From positions 1 through 48,306 of the IMG/VR virus record IMGVR_UViG_3300022690_001586: a stretch of 48,306 nucleotides of DNA, one strand, 5' to 3'. Shown here in pieces: positions 23,481 to 31,598 of this stretch; within the stretch, counting starts at the first letter, position 1; each line of letters begins with the position of its first letter. The notes beneath the pieces are model-generated. The model was not told the DNA's origin, made no database searches, and saw nothing but the letters and a program-made list of their open reading frames with translations. A program made the position numbers and the translations under genes. The DNA is from a virus.

Positions 23481-25887
23481 GTTACGAGAAATGGGGTTCA
23501 ATTTGATGCCCTTACAAAAGGAATCAAAAGCACCTGTATTATCCAGTTGGTTAAAACTAGTTGATGAACAATATGAGGGTAAATTCCCTGAAGGATGCAA
23601 TGTTGCTATAATATGTGGAACCACTTCAAACAATTTGTTTGTAGTTGATTTGGATGATTCTACATTATATGATGATTTTGAATTTTACCATGGTGTTACA
23701 TTTACTGTAAAGACTAGTAAGGGATACCATTTTTATTTTAGAAATAATGGACTTCCAATTCCCGGAAGAAAGTTAGTAGATAAAAGGGGAAGACCAGTTG
23801 ATATAAAGTCTCATGGTGGTTATGTAATAGCACCTGGTAGTATTCATCCAGATACTAAAAAACCATATGAAATAATATGTGATAAACCAGTACTCACTAT
23901 AGATCCAAATGAAATTAAAGACTTTCTTGAAAAGTTAGGATTTGATATAAAGAAAAGAAGTTTTGATGAAATAGAACAAGGTGTAAGTGAGGGTGGAAGA
24001 AATGACAGTACATTTAGTTATGGTTGTTACCTGGTAAGAGAAGGAGTTTATGGAGAAGCATTAAAAATTGAACTGGAAAAACTAAACAACAAGCACAAGC
24101 CACCATTACCTCAAAAGGATATAGATATACTATACACACAGATAACAAAGGCTGAAAACAGAAAGATAAAAATACATATGAAAAATGTGGAAAGAATACA
24201 GGACCGATTAAAGGTTACACCTGTAAAGATGCAGGACATAAGACCAGAACTTCATGAAGGGTTTACAATACAGTTTGATTGCATGATAACTGCAGTAGGT
24301 GAAAGAATGACATATACCAAGAATGCGGAATTTGAATGCTACGAATGTGGGGATTCAGTTACAAAGAAATGTAATGAATTATATCAGATGGTAGTACCAA
24401 CCTGTAAAACACATGGAACTAAACGAATAATTAATCATTCAACAAAAGAGACTGGATATATTCAACAACTACGAATACAGGAATTTCTAGAAGATTCAAA
24501 ACATTCTTCACCAATAGAGTTTGATGCTGAAATATTGGATGATGGAGTAGGAGAGGCATTTATGGGGGATAGAAAGACAGTTACAGCAAAATTTAGAAGC
24601 ATACCAAATAAGAGTGGTTATAACACCATAGTATTTGAAATTATTAATATGGATAATATGGAACAAGGTGAGGGATGTATGCCTGATAAAAAGGAAATAG
24701 AAAAATGGGAAAATAATAAAAACTTGTTTGAGGATGTTACAAACTCTATAGTTCCTGAACTATTATTTAGTCCGTTAATTCTTAAAAGTTTAATACTATA
24801 CGCTGCAGGAGGTACAACGTTAAATGGTAAAAGAGACAGTATAAATGCTGCACTCATTGGGGATGCTCAATTAGCAAAATCAGAGGTTTTAGAAAGATTT
24901 CATATACTACTTCCAGGTTCAGGTTTTACAGTTGGTATGAGAACAAGCGGAGCAGGGCTTACTATAGGTATGGTAAAATTACATAACGGTATGTCAGTAC
25001 CAAAAGCCGGATGGTTCCCACTACATACAAATCATCACTGTATATTTGATGAGGGTGACAAGTTAAAACCAGAAGATCAGGATGCTTGTCTTGAAGTTAT
25101 GGAACAACAGACTGTAACACTTGTAAAAAATGGTGTTCCTGGTATCAGACTTCCAGCAAAATGTCCATTACTTTTTGCGGGAAATCCAAAAGGTTCAAAG
25201 TTTAACAAGAAACTATCTATTATGGATAACTTTAATATGAGTGTACCATTTGTATCTAGGTTTGATTTTGTATTCTGTATAGTTGATAGTAATGATCCAG
25301 TAATAGATCAAGCTATTAGGGAATGTATAAAGTCATTTCAGGATAGAAAGGCTGAATATATGACTATAGAAGAACTTCAAAGATATTTTACATATATCGG
25401 CACAATTAATTCTAAAGTACCAAAATCACTTTATTATAAAATAGATGAACTGCATATAAAAATGAGAAAATTAAACAAGTTGGACAGCCTGCCTATAGGT
25501 GTTAGACAATACCATGGACTCTTTAGACTCATTACAGCCTGTGCTTCAGCACATCTAAGAGAAGAAGCAACAATACATGATGTTATGATAGTTGAGAAAA
25601 TAATCAATGCATCATTTAAATCAATGAGAATGGATCTGGATTCGGGGGAACAAACTGGATCAATTGTACCAAAGAAAGAAACAAAAGAAACAGTTTTCCT
25701 AGAAGTATGGACCGCATGTAAAGATATTCAGGGAGAAGTAGGAAGGGAAGAATTTATAGAAAACTTGGGAAAACGTACTCCATATAACCCATTAACAGCA
25801 CCAGTAGAGTTTAACAAATGGTGGAAGGATTTCGGAAGAATAGAACTTGTAAATGAAACTGAAAGATTCAAAATGGTTAATATTTAG
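23464..25887 (+). CDS. Fused primase-polymerase and MCM helicase
   Basis: 807 residues. N-terminal prim-pol (AEP) domain, about 1-160: catalytic acids in VVDLDDS (61-66), KTSKGYHFYF (83-92), DIKSHGGYVIAPGS (113-126). A helical PriCT-like segment follows (EGGRNDSTFSYGCYLV, 177-191). An MCM N-domain-like OB region carries a zinc finger (CYECGDSVTKKC...CKTHG, about 292-317). MCM AAA+ motor: Walker A LIGDAQLAKSE (465-475), Walker B CIFDEGDKL (526-534), sensor 1 LLFAGNPKG (569-577), arginine finger VSRFD (597-601). The C-terminus is winged-helix-like. It joins primer synthesis and unwinding in one chain and is the probable replication initiator. PrimPol-MCM fusions are known from mobile elements such as a Bacillus cereus prophage. 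Confidence 0.9.
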   Translation: MIPINKLREMGFNLMPLQKESKAPVLSSWLKLVDEQYEGKFPEGCNVAIICGTTSNNLFVVDLDDSTLYDDFEFYHGVTFTVKTSKGYHFYFRNNGLPIPGRKLVDKRGRPVDIKSHGGYVIAPGSIHPDTKKPYEIICDKPVLTIDPNEIKDFLEKLGFDIKKRSFDEIEQGVSEGGRNDSTFSYGCYLVREGVYGEALKIELEKLNNKHKPPLPQKDIDILYTQITKAENRKIKIHMKNVERIQDRLKVTPVKMQDIRPELHEGFTIQFDCMITAVGERMTYTKNAEFECYECGDSVTKKCNELYQMVVPTCKTHGTKRIINHSTKETGYIQQLRIQEFLEDSKHSSPIEFDAEILDDGVGEAFMGDRKTVTAKFRSIPNKSGYNTIVFEIINMDNMEQGEGCMPDKKEIEKWENNKNLFEDVTNSIVPELLFSPLILKSLILYAAGGTTLNGKRDSINAALIGDAQLAKSEVLERFHILLPGSGFTVGMRTSGAGLTIGMVKLHNGMSVPKAGWFPLHTNHHCIFDEGDKLKPEDQDACLEVMEQQTVTLVKNGVPGIRLPAKCPLLFAGNPKGSKFNKKLSIMDNFNMSVPFVSRFDFVFCIVDSNDPVIDQAIRECIKSFQDRKAEYMTIEELQRYFTYIGTINSKVPKSLYYKIDELHIKMRKLNKLDSLPIGVRQYHGLFRLITACASAHLREEATIHDVMIVEKIINASFKSMRMDLDSGEQTGSIVPKKETKETVFLEVWTACKDIQGEVGREEFIENLGKRTPYNPLTAPVEFNKWWKDFGRIELVNETERFKMVNI

Positions 25888-25932
25888 TAATATGTTAGGA
25901 ATTTTTAAATACAAGTATATCATAACATTTAT

Positions 25933-26022
25933 ATGGAAAAAGATACATTGAAACAGTTCAATAAGTATATTGCTGAAGATGCCATTGGTATTTCTAATAA
26001 AGGGGAAGACGAAGATGAGTAG
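25933..26022 (+). CDS. Micro-ORF with its own promoter
   Basis: 29 acidic residues (MEKDTLKQFNKYIAEDAIGISNKGEDEDE). A TATA-like AAATACAAGTATATC lies about 12-25 bp upstream, and the end overlaps the next start by eight bases. Plausible leader or mini-protein. Confidence 0.4.
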   Translation: MEKDTLKQFNKYIAEDAIGISNKGEDEDE

Positions 26023-26329
26023 ATATAATACAAACTTTGCTAAAGGAAAACATGGAAATGAATTATTTTTTGATAAACTTAGAATAATAATTGATGATAA
26101 TCCTGTATACATTACAGGTCAACTATTTAAAAATGGTTTCTTTAAAAAGAAATTAATTCAAATAGAACAAACTGGAACTAGAAATAATCCACAAAAAGAC
26201 AGTATAGTATTTGAAATGTTAAATGCAGATAAAACTAGAATGGATAAAGGAACATATACAGTAAAAATTTATTCATATTTTGATGGTTTAGGTGGAAAGT
26301 CCTGGACTGATAAATTTGAACTAGTGTAA
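26015..26329 (+). CDS. Small Ig-like beta-sandwich protein
   Basis: 104 residues from the ATG at 26015 (MSRYNTNFAKGKHGNELFF). The pattern LRIIIDDNPVYITGQLFKNGFFKKKLIQIEQTG...MDKGTYTVKIYSYFDGLGGKSWTDKFELV is a single Ig-like sandwich with a G.YTVKI strand. No signal peptide. Its partner is unknown. It ends in convergent overlap (nine bases) with the zinc-finger gene on the other strand. Confidence 0.55.
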   Translation: MSRYNTNFAKGKHGNELFFDKLRIIIDDNPVYITGQLFKNGFFKKKLIQIEQTGTRNNPQKDSIVFEMLNADKTRMDKGTYTVKIYSYFDGLGGKSWTDKFELV

Positions 26330-26722
26330 TATTTTACCATCCAATACATATTTTTTCTTACGTTTAGGTTGGACCCACTGATACCTTAGCTTGTCTTTTT
26401 GTTTGTCTGTTAGTACCATGAAATCAATATCATCTAATAATTCACCATTTGGATGCCATGATTCAACATGTTCTTCTAATGTCTGTCCACCTAATTGCGG
26501 GTATTTTTCAAACACTTCTTCTTTAATACACATTCTACCACACATATCACAAAAATCATGATCCTCATTAGTAAGATTTATTCTTTTAAATTTTGATTCA
26601 CTACTACTTTTAGGGCAATCATGCCATTGTCCTTCAGAGTTTTGTAACCAATTCTTACCGTTCTTAGTCTTTACCCAATTGAATCCGGGTATATCATTCT
26701 TACAAATAGGACATTTAGCCAT
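26321..26722 (-). CDS. Zinc-finger protein coupled to the methyltransferase
   Basis: 133 residues. An N-terminal CPICKND...C ribbon and a second unit CDMCGRMCIKEEV...TLEEHVESWH (C2H2-like) suggest two zinc sites. The ATG follows the methyltransferase stop with one base of overlap (TAATG), so the two are one operon. The basic C-terminus (VQPKRKKKYV) would suit DNA binding. It may guide or accompany the methyltransferase. Confidence 0.6.
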   Translation of the reverse strand: MAKCPICKNDIPGFNWVKTKNGKNWLQNSEGQWHDCPKSSSESKFKRINLTNEDHDFCDMCGRMCIKEEVFEKYPQLGGQTLEEHVESWHPNGELLDDIDFMVLTDKQKDKLRYQWVQPKRKKKYVLDGKILH

Positions 26723-27750
26723 TATAATTTCTCAACAATACACTTTACAACATCTACTGTTACTGCATTACCAAGGCATTTATATCTTTGCGTATCGCTT
26801 AATCCTTTTGTATATCCATCTGGAAATGATTGAAGCCTTTCACACTCTATTGGTGTTAGTCTTCTTGCTTTAACACCATCATAAATTCCAACTCCACAAT
26901 TTTGTGATAAGCAGAACTGTGGATCTCCTTTATTTTTAATTCTTCTTCCATTTGCTTTTGTATTTTCTATTGAAATAGCTACATTTCCTATAGAATATCC
27001 ATGTGTACATGCAGAAATAGTTGGTGATAAACCAGATTCATCATATATATTACTACATTGAGAATATCCATATAATTTTTTAATTCTATTATCATTATAA
27101 AATCCAGTTTTATTTGACTCACTAGATGTTAAAGTTCTTCCAATTCCATTAATATCATATATTCTACCATTAGTTCTATTTGATTTTTTTATATATTTTA
27201 TTTTCGGTTCAAAATTCCATTCAATGCTTTCTCCGATAGGAAATACTTTTCTGGAACATTTTCCTCTAAGATGGCAGACAATGAAGATACGTTCCCTGTT
27301 CTGTGGAACAAAATATTTGCTGTTAAGTAATTGCCATTCGACTGTATACCCCATTTCATCGAGGGTATCTCTGATAATTCTATAGGTTTTCCCTTTGTCG
27401 TGAGATAATAAGCCTTTGACGTTTTCGAGCAGTAAAAGGCGTGGCTTCCTTTCTTTAGCAATCCTAGCGATTTCAAAGAATATAGTACCGCGTGTGTCCT
27501 CAAAGCCTTTTCGTCTTCCAGCAATACTGAAAGCTTGGCAAGGAAATCCTCCGCACAGTCCTTCAAAATCTGGAAGTTCTCTTGGGTTGATTTTTCTTGC
27601 ATCATTGTATAATGATATGTTTGGGAAGTGTTTTCTATATATTTGTTGTGCATATTTGTCTATTTCACATGCTGCAACTACCTCATCACCATTTTCAATG
27701 AGAGCCTTATCAAATCCCCCAATACCTGAAAATAATGATAACCACTTCAT
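26722..27750 (-). CDS. DNA (cytosine-5) methyltransferase
   Basis: 342 residues. Canonical motifs in order: LFSGIGGF (I, 6-13), GGFPCQAFS (IV, Cys71 nucleophile), LLENVKGL (VI, about 108-115), QNRERIF (VIII, 150-156), RRLTPIECERLQSFPDGYT (IX) and CLGNAVTV (X). The target-recognition region between VIII and IX is about 120 residues, typical of single-specificity enzymes. Promoter AGTATATAAAAG about 12-24 bp upstream. No cognate endonuclease is adjacent, so self-protection against host restriction is the simplest role. The target is unknown. Confidence 0.93.
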   Translation of the reverse strand: MKWLSLFSGIGGFDKALIENGDEVVAACEIDKYAQQIYRKHFPNISLYNDARKINPRELPDFEGLCGGFPCQAFSIAGRRKGFEDTRGTIFFEIARIAKERKPRLLLLENVKGLLSHDKGKTYRIIRDTLDEMGYTVEWQLLNSKYFVPQNRERIFIVCHLRGKCSRKVFPIGESIEWNFEPKIKYIKKSNRTNGRIYDINGIGRTLTSSESNKTGFYNDNRIKKLYGYSQCSNIYDESGLSPTISACTHGYSIGNVAISIENTKANGRRIKNKGDPQFCLSQNCGVGIYDGVKARRLTPIECERLQSFPDGYTKGLSDTQRYKCLGNAVTVDVVKCIVEKL

Positions 27751-27800
27751 TAAATTAACTTTTATATACTTATAAATATAAATGTTTAGAAAAAAAGAGG

Positions 27801-28112
27801 TTAGATCTTTAATAGATCAGTCCATTTTGTTTGTTTAAAACCAGTCAGTTCATTCAAACGATTGATTGTTTCCTCTGTGAGTTCATATTCTGAATACTCT
27901 CTAAGGGTGTTATTTATGACAGATAGGATATTTATATCCCTGTCTGGATCAATAGTTTCGTATTGAGAAGCAATTAAAGCTTTTTTACAAATTACATTAA
28001 TTACTTCTTGTCTACTTACTACAACTGGTTCTCCGTAACTGCTAGATTCACGATTTATCTTACGATAGATAAATTCCTGACAATTACTTTTGTGGAATTG
28101 TTCTAAACGCAT
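27801..28112 (-). CDS. Unknown small protein
   Basis: 103 residues, mostly helical (EEVINVICKKALIASQYETIDPDRDINILSVINNTLREYSEYELTEETINRLNELTGFKQTKWTDLLKI, approximately). Divergent from the resolvase-like gene with only 38 bp between start codons. Not recognised. Confidence 0.55.
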   Translation of the reverse strand: MRLEQFHKSNCQEFIYRKINRESSSYGEPVVVSRQEVINVICKKALIASQYETIDPDRDINILSVINNTLREYSEYELTEETINRLNELTGFKQTKWTDLLKI

Positions 28113-28150
28113 TAATTAATTCTTATATAGTATATAATATATATCTTTAC
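28113..28150. promoter_or_regulatory. Compact divergent leaderless promoter
   Basis: 38 bp separate the start codons at 28112 (-) and 28151 (+). The sequence is nearly all A/T, with TATATAGTATATAATATATA able to serve as TATA on both strands at 20-30 bp from either start. Confidence 0.55.
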
Positions 28151-28684
28151 ATGCCTAATTATAATAAAATTCGCGGAACAATATTTGAGCATGAATTTAA
28201 ATGGGCTTTACAAATGTTATCATTTTATGTTATTAGGGCTTATTCTAGTATAGGGGTTGCTGATTTAGTAGCTACTATTCCTTGGAATATCCGCGGAAAT
28301 TACAGGCCATTACTAATACAGGCTAAAAATCAAAAGAACAAGGATTATATAAGACCAATGGAAAAAGATCATTTAAATTATCTGCAGCAAATTAATTCTG
28401 GATTAGTTATTGTATGTTACAAGGACAATAAAAAAGTAATGATAAAGGAATGGGATACAGGAATTAAATCAACATTCGCGGAATTCATGTTGAAACACTA
28501 TGGTATTAAATGTGATTACTCTAAGTTACTATCAAAGTACAGATCACATAACAGGCCAATACACTTGTATAAGGTTGATGTTGATTCAAAGAATAGACCG
28601 TTAGGACCATTCCAGGACTTTGAAAGTGTGGGTGTATGGTACCCTTATGTACCTGAACACTTTAAAGAAAAGCATAAGGAATAA
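28151..28684 (+). CDS. Hjc/Mrr-like nuclease, probable Holliday-junction resolvase
   Basis: 177 residues. The N-terminal 75 residues follow the Hjc layout: RGTIFEHEFKWALQMLSFYVIRAYSSIGVADLVAT...YRPLLIQAKNQ, that is an early Glu, S..G.AD, and a strand with x-x-K. The usual E-x-K is Q-A-K here, as in Mrr-type members, which may keep activity. The C-terminal 100 residues are unlike Hjc and contain RPIHLYKVDVDSKNRPLGPFQDFES. A role in resolving replication or packaging intermediates is likely. The reading frame carries three CGCGGA sites. Confidence 0.65.
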   Translation: MPNYNKIRGTIFEHEFKWALQMLSFYVIRAYSSIGVADLVATIPWNIRGNYRPLLIQAKNQKNKDYIRPMEKDHLNYLQQINSGLVIVCYKDNKKVMIKEWDTGIKSTFAEFMLKHYGIKCDYSKLLSKYRSHNRPIHLYKVDVDSKNRPLGPFQDFESVGVWYPYVPEHFKEKHKE

Positions 28685-28709
28685 ATATAGTATCATAAGA
28701 ATATGTTTT

Positions 28710-29237
28710 ATGCATATAGCAGGAATAATGATACTAGTAGTTTCAATACTAGTGTTATCAGTAGGAGGAATGAGCAATCATAACTTTTACACAAATAACG
28801 TCTATGAAGTTGACCAAATTGGTTCAATTTTAAACAATGCAGTATCAACAAATAACCTTTCTGATAAGGCTACATACATGACACAAGTATTAGATGGTCT
28901 ATCAGATTATAGTGGAAATCCAAAGTGGTTATATCCAGTAGATTATACAAACTTTGATAGTATCAAAAAGGTATTATCAGAGAGTATACAAACCACTTTA
29001 GAATTAGACAGTAGAACAGATGTTGATTCAATGTCATATCAACAATCATTATCGGTGGTAGATAATACCATAAATGTGATTAAAGATAGAATACATGACT
29101 CAGCAAGTGCTATGAATACCAATCCGGAAAAAAACCCTACAACTTGGTGGGTTTTATTTTCATTCATTATGATAGCAGTTATTACTATCTGGTTAGTTGA
29201 TGGTGCAAGACCTGACGGTTGGTTTAAATACTGGTAA
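28710..29237 (+). CDS. Two-TM membrane protein with extracellular loop
   Basis: About 175 residues from the ATG at 28710; longer in-frame starts lie inside the preceding gene. TM1 is AGIMILVVSILVLSVGG (about 4-20), TM2 is TWWVLFSFIMIAVITIWLV (about 147-165). The loop of about 125 residues is helical and polar (VDQIGSILNNAVSTNNLSDKATYMTQVLDGLSDYSGN...). It could be a lysis or exclusion factor, or an envelope sensor. No family recognised. Confidence 0.6.
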   Translation: MHIAGIMILVVSILVLSVGGMSNHNFYTNNVYEVDQIGSILNNAVSTNNLSDKATYMTQVLDGLSDYSGNPKWLYPVDYTNFDSIKKVLSESIQTTLELDSRTDVDSMSYQQSLSVVDNTINVIKDRIHDSASAMNTNPEKNPTTWWVLFSFIMIAVITIWLVDGARPDGWFKYW

Positions 29238-29243
29238 TATCAG

Positions 29244-29278
29244 TTACCCCTTTTTATTTTTTTTAAACACTTATATTA
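29244..29278 (+). promoter_or_regulatory. Terminator-promoter cassette, copy 2
   Basis: TTACC, a T-rich run with T8, then AAACACTTATATTA, matching 16658-16691 except for one or two indels. It ends the membrane gene's transcript and supplies the TATA box for 29303. Confidence 0.6.
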
Positions 29279-29302
29279 TCTAACCACCTTTTCTTTTTTA
29301 TT

Positions 29303-29485
29303 ATGAAACGTAAAGATGTTGATAAAAGTATTCAATTAACATATAAATATGAAATTAAAAATACTAAAGTTATAAATGGAGAAATTTATCTTAAAATTGT
29401 AGGTACAAATAAAGGTGAACTTGGAACTTATAAATGGATAAAATTAAATACTGTAGTTTCTTATTCTAAAGAGGTTGAAGGATAA
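29303..29485 (+). CDS. Small unknown protein ahead of the RNA ligase
   Basis: 60 residues, beta-rich (IQLTYKYEIKNTKVINGEIYLKIVGTNKGELGTYKWIKLNTVVSYSKEVEG). TATA ACTTATATTA about 25-33 bp upstream. The RNA ligase gene starts at the very next base, so they are translated together. Confidence 0.55.
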   Translation: MKRKDVDKSIQLTYKYEIKNTKVINGEIYLKIVGTNKGELGTYKWIKLNTVVSYSKEVEG

Positions 29486-30427
29486 ATGAAACACTTTCCC
29501 AAAATACAAGCAGTTCATAAACCCGAATCTGTAGGGTATAAGGAAGGTAATATTATTGTAGAAGAGAAAGTGGATGGTTCACAGGTTAGATATGAAATTG
29601 ATGATCAAGGAAATATTTCAGTAGGTAGTCATAACGTTGATAATGTTCATATTGGTGATAGTAGTGGTTTTTCAAAAGCAATTGATACCGCCAATAAAGT
29701 ATTTAAAAATATGAAAGCAGATCCAGGTGAGAAAATAGTAATATTCGCGGAATACCTATCAAAACCTAAACAAAATACTATTCCCTATGCAAGAACACCA
29801 AATTGGAATATAGTAATATTTGATGTTATGGTCAACGGGTATTATCTTGATCGAGAAGCCAAGGAAGTATTTGTATATCAACTTGGAATGATTGAGGTAG
29901 TACCTTTATTATGGAAGGGTAAAGGTGAAGACTTTACAGATGAAATCCGGGAAAAACTATTAAAAACTCCATCATTTCTAGGACACCAAAAAGGGTATGA
30001 TAAAATCGAGGGAATTGTAATTAAAAACTATGGAAAACTGTTTGATCCAAGATTTAGAAACCTAGAAGGAAAACACATGGTAGTTAAAATTGTTAATGAA
30101 TCATTTCAGGAGAAACATAAAATAGAACATCCAGGACAGAATGGAAAGATAGAAGAACTAATAAATTCATTACACAGTGAAGCAAGATGGAGAAAAACCA
30201 TTCAACATTTGATGGAAGATGATCCTAAACAATTAAAGAATCATATGAGAGATTTAGCACTTATAGTTCCGGGAGTTATTAGTGATATAGAAGAAGAAGA
30301 GAAAGAGGCCATAAAAGAAGAGTTGTTTAAAATATATATGCCAAAGATAAAAGCAAGATGTATAAGGGGATTGCCGGAATTTTATATGAAATACTTGGAA
30401 GATATGGATGAGTATAAAGGAACTTGA
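29486..30427 (+). CDS. RNA ligase (Rnl2-like nucleotidyltransferase)
   Basis: 313 residues. Adenylylation motif I EEKVDGSQ with Lys28, motif III IFAEYLS (about 92-98), a conserved WNIVIFDV strand, motif IV EGIVIKNY (about 176-183), motif V VVKIV (about 199-203). The C-terminal 110 residues are helical, as in Rnl2. It seals nicked RNA, possibly repairing tRNA or mRNA breaks made by host defences. No polynucleotide kinase gene was recognised nearby. Family call is firm, substrate is not. Confidence 0.82.
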   Translation: MKHFPKIQAVHKPESVGYKEGNIIVEEKVDGSQVRYEIDDQGNISVGSHNVDNVHIGDSSGFSKAIDTANKVFKNMKADPGEKIVIFAEYLSKPKQNTIPYARTPNWNIVIFDVMVNGYYLDREAKEVFVYQLGMIEVVPLLWKGKGEDFTDEIREKLLKTPSFLGHQKGYDKIEGIVIKNYGKLFDPRFRNLEGKHMVVKIVNESFQEKHKIEHPGQNGKIEELINSLHSEARWRKTIQHLMEDDPKQLKNHMRDLALIVPGVISDIEEEEKEAIKEELFKIYMPKIKARCIRGLPEFYMKYLEDMDEYKGT

Positions 30428-30624
30428 AACCAAAGATAGAATGTTCCAGATGTGGATTTATAATAAATTGTAATGATCCAGATTGTGATATTCGTATGAA
30501 AAGACATGTTGTTGGAAGGCACACCAGACATACAACTATATCTGAACGTGACGGATCAATTATAACCAAAGGTGGAATGGGGAACCTTGATATATGGAAA
30601 GTAAGCTGGATAACAATATGGTAG
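30424..30624 (+). CDS. C2H2-type zinc-finger protein
   Basis: 66 residues, TTG start overlapping the ligase stop (TTGA). CSRCGFIINCNDPDCDIRMKRHVVGRH (about 7-33) fits CxxC...HxxxxH, a single C2H2-like finger. Likely DNA- or RNA-binding. Its end overlaps the next gene by 31 bases. Confidence 0.55.
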   Translation: MKPKIECSRCGFIINCNDPDCDIRMKRHVVGRHTRHTTISERDGSIITKGGMGNLDIWKVSWITIW

Positions 30625-30983
30625 ATATTCCCGAAGACTTTTTATTAAACCCTGATCTCATTGATAAATTTTTGGGAATGTTTGATAGTAAAATACAATT
30701 ATATAAATCAGAATTAGAAAAGACAGATAACATTAGAAAACAACTACAGGCTAATATTAGCATATTGGAAGAAAAACAGGAAATCATGTTAAACTATTCA
30801 AAATTTGTAAAGGGAAAAGGATTTGGATATATGAAACAAACTGCAGATGAACACTTTAAGAATGTAAAGGAAGCAGATTCTAATAGAGTAGTACAATATT
30901 GCGGATTGCCATATAATTATTTAAATAAGGATTGGAGTTGTATGAGGCCACCAGGACATGATGGAGATTGCGGAGTAGTATAA
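30594..30983 (+). CDS. Coiled-coil protein with C-terminal Cys motif
   Basis: 129 residues. Central coiled coil (FLGMFDSKIQLYKSELEKTDNIRKQLQANISILEEKQEIMLNYSK). The tail YCGLPYNYLNKDWSCMRPPGHDGDCGVV has a C...C..P.GH.G.C pattern that could bind zinc and resembles small phage CxxxxGH peptides. Unknown role. Confidence 0.5.
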   Translation: MESKLDNNMVDIPEDFLLNPDLIDKFLGMFDSKIQLYKSELEKTDNIRKQLQANISILEEKQEIMLNYSKFVKGKGFGYMKQTADEHFKNVKEADSNRVVQYCGLPYNYLNKDWSCMRPPGHDGDCGVV

Positions 30984-31108
30984 TGATAGATATATATTCA
31001 CTAGATAGAATTAAAAGACTATCCAATTATGCATATTATAATGAGAATAAACTCACTAAAGATGATTTGCATAAAATGTTAATGAAAATAAGGAAACTAG
31101 TAAGATGA
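30983..31108 (+). CDS. Small helical protein
   Basis: 41 residues (MIDIYSLDRIKRLSNYAYYNENKLTKDDLHKMLMKIRKLVR). The start overlaps the previous stop (TAATG) and the stop overlaps the next start (ATGA). Basic, possibly nucleic-acid-binding. Confidence 0.5.
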   Translation: MIDIYSLDRIKRLSNYAYYNENKLTKDDLHKMLMKIRKLVR

Positions 31109-31242
31109 GTACAAAATGTGCTTCATGTGGATTGGATATTCTAAAACATATTAAAATAACTTGGATAGGTTGTTTATCTTCACTTTCAGGTGAAATTGAA
31201 GTATATAGAAAGAGTATAAAGGATAAGAAAAATGAATCTTAG
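31105..31242 (+). CDS. Small Cys-motif protein
   Basis: 45 residues (MSTKCASCGLDILKHIKITWIGCLSSLSGEIEVYRKSIKDKKNES) with one CxxC knuckle. ATGA overlap at the start and an 11-base overlap with the next gene. Confidence 0.45.
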   Translation: MSTKCASCGLDILKHIKITWIGCLSSLSGEIEVYRKSIKDKKNES

Positions 31243-31462
31243 GATTTCGGGGGATAGTTTAAAGTTTGATCATGATTCCTGGATTAATATAGTAAAATAT
31301 AATATAAAATCAAAAACAATGCTAGTAAATGAAAAATATGAATTACAGAATGTACCATTAAAACTATTTGTAGACTTTGCATTATCAGATAGTAAGGGAA
31401 GTTTTTATAACCTTAATATAAAGGGAAAAGATCAATTTTTACATGAGTATTTCAAAAGATAA
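31232..31462 (+). CDS. Small unknown protein
   Basis: 76 residues (NLRISGDSLKFDHDSWINIVKYNIKSKTMLVNEKYELQNVPLKLFVDFALSDSKGSFYNLNIKGKDQFLHEYFKR), beta-rich. Part of the overlapping chain that started at 29303. Confidence 0.5.
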   Translation: MNLRISGDSLKFDHDSWINIVKYNIKSKTMLVNEKYELQNVPLKLFVDFALSDSKGSFYNLNIKGKDQFLHEYFKR

Positions 31463-31598
31463 CAACTATGTTATATATTTTGAGCCAATGGATATAGTGG
31501 CTGAAACCCCGGAGGAAGCTATGAGAAAAGTAAAATATGTTGAAACTATAGTTAGTAAAATTATAATAGTAGATAAAAATGGATTACCTAAAGGGTAA
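31443..31598 (+). CDS. Small unknown protein ending the rightward chain
   Basis: 51 residues (YVIYFEPMDIVAETPEEAMRKVKYVETIVSKIIIVDKNGLPKG), a beta-alpha-beta pattern like HicB-type or DUF small proteins in which an A.TPEEA helix follows a strand. Overlaps its neighbours by 20 and 11 bases. Confidence 0.45.
   Translation: MSISKDNNYVIYFEPMDIVAETPEEAMRKVKYVETIVSKIIIVDKNGLPKG

Noticed and set aside
23464-25887. Initial reading as a D5/SF3-type helicase-primase
   Set aside because: The Walker B, sensor and SRFD arginine-finger pattern and the zinc-finger OB region match MCM rather than SF3.
27198-27653. 151-codon minus-strand frame inside the methyltransferase
   Set aside because: It overlaps the methyltransferase in another frame, and the methyltransferase has all catalytic motifs; no promoter or family features.
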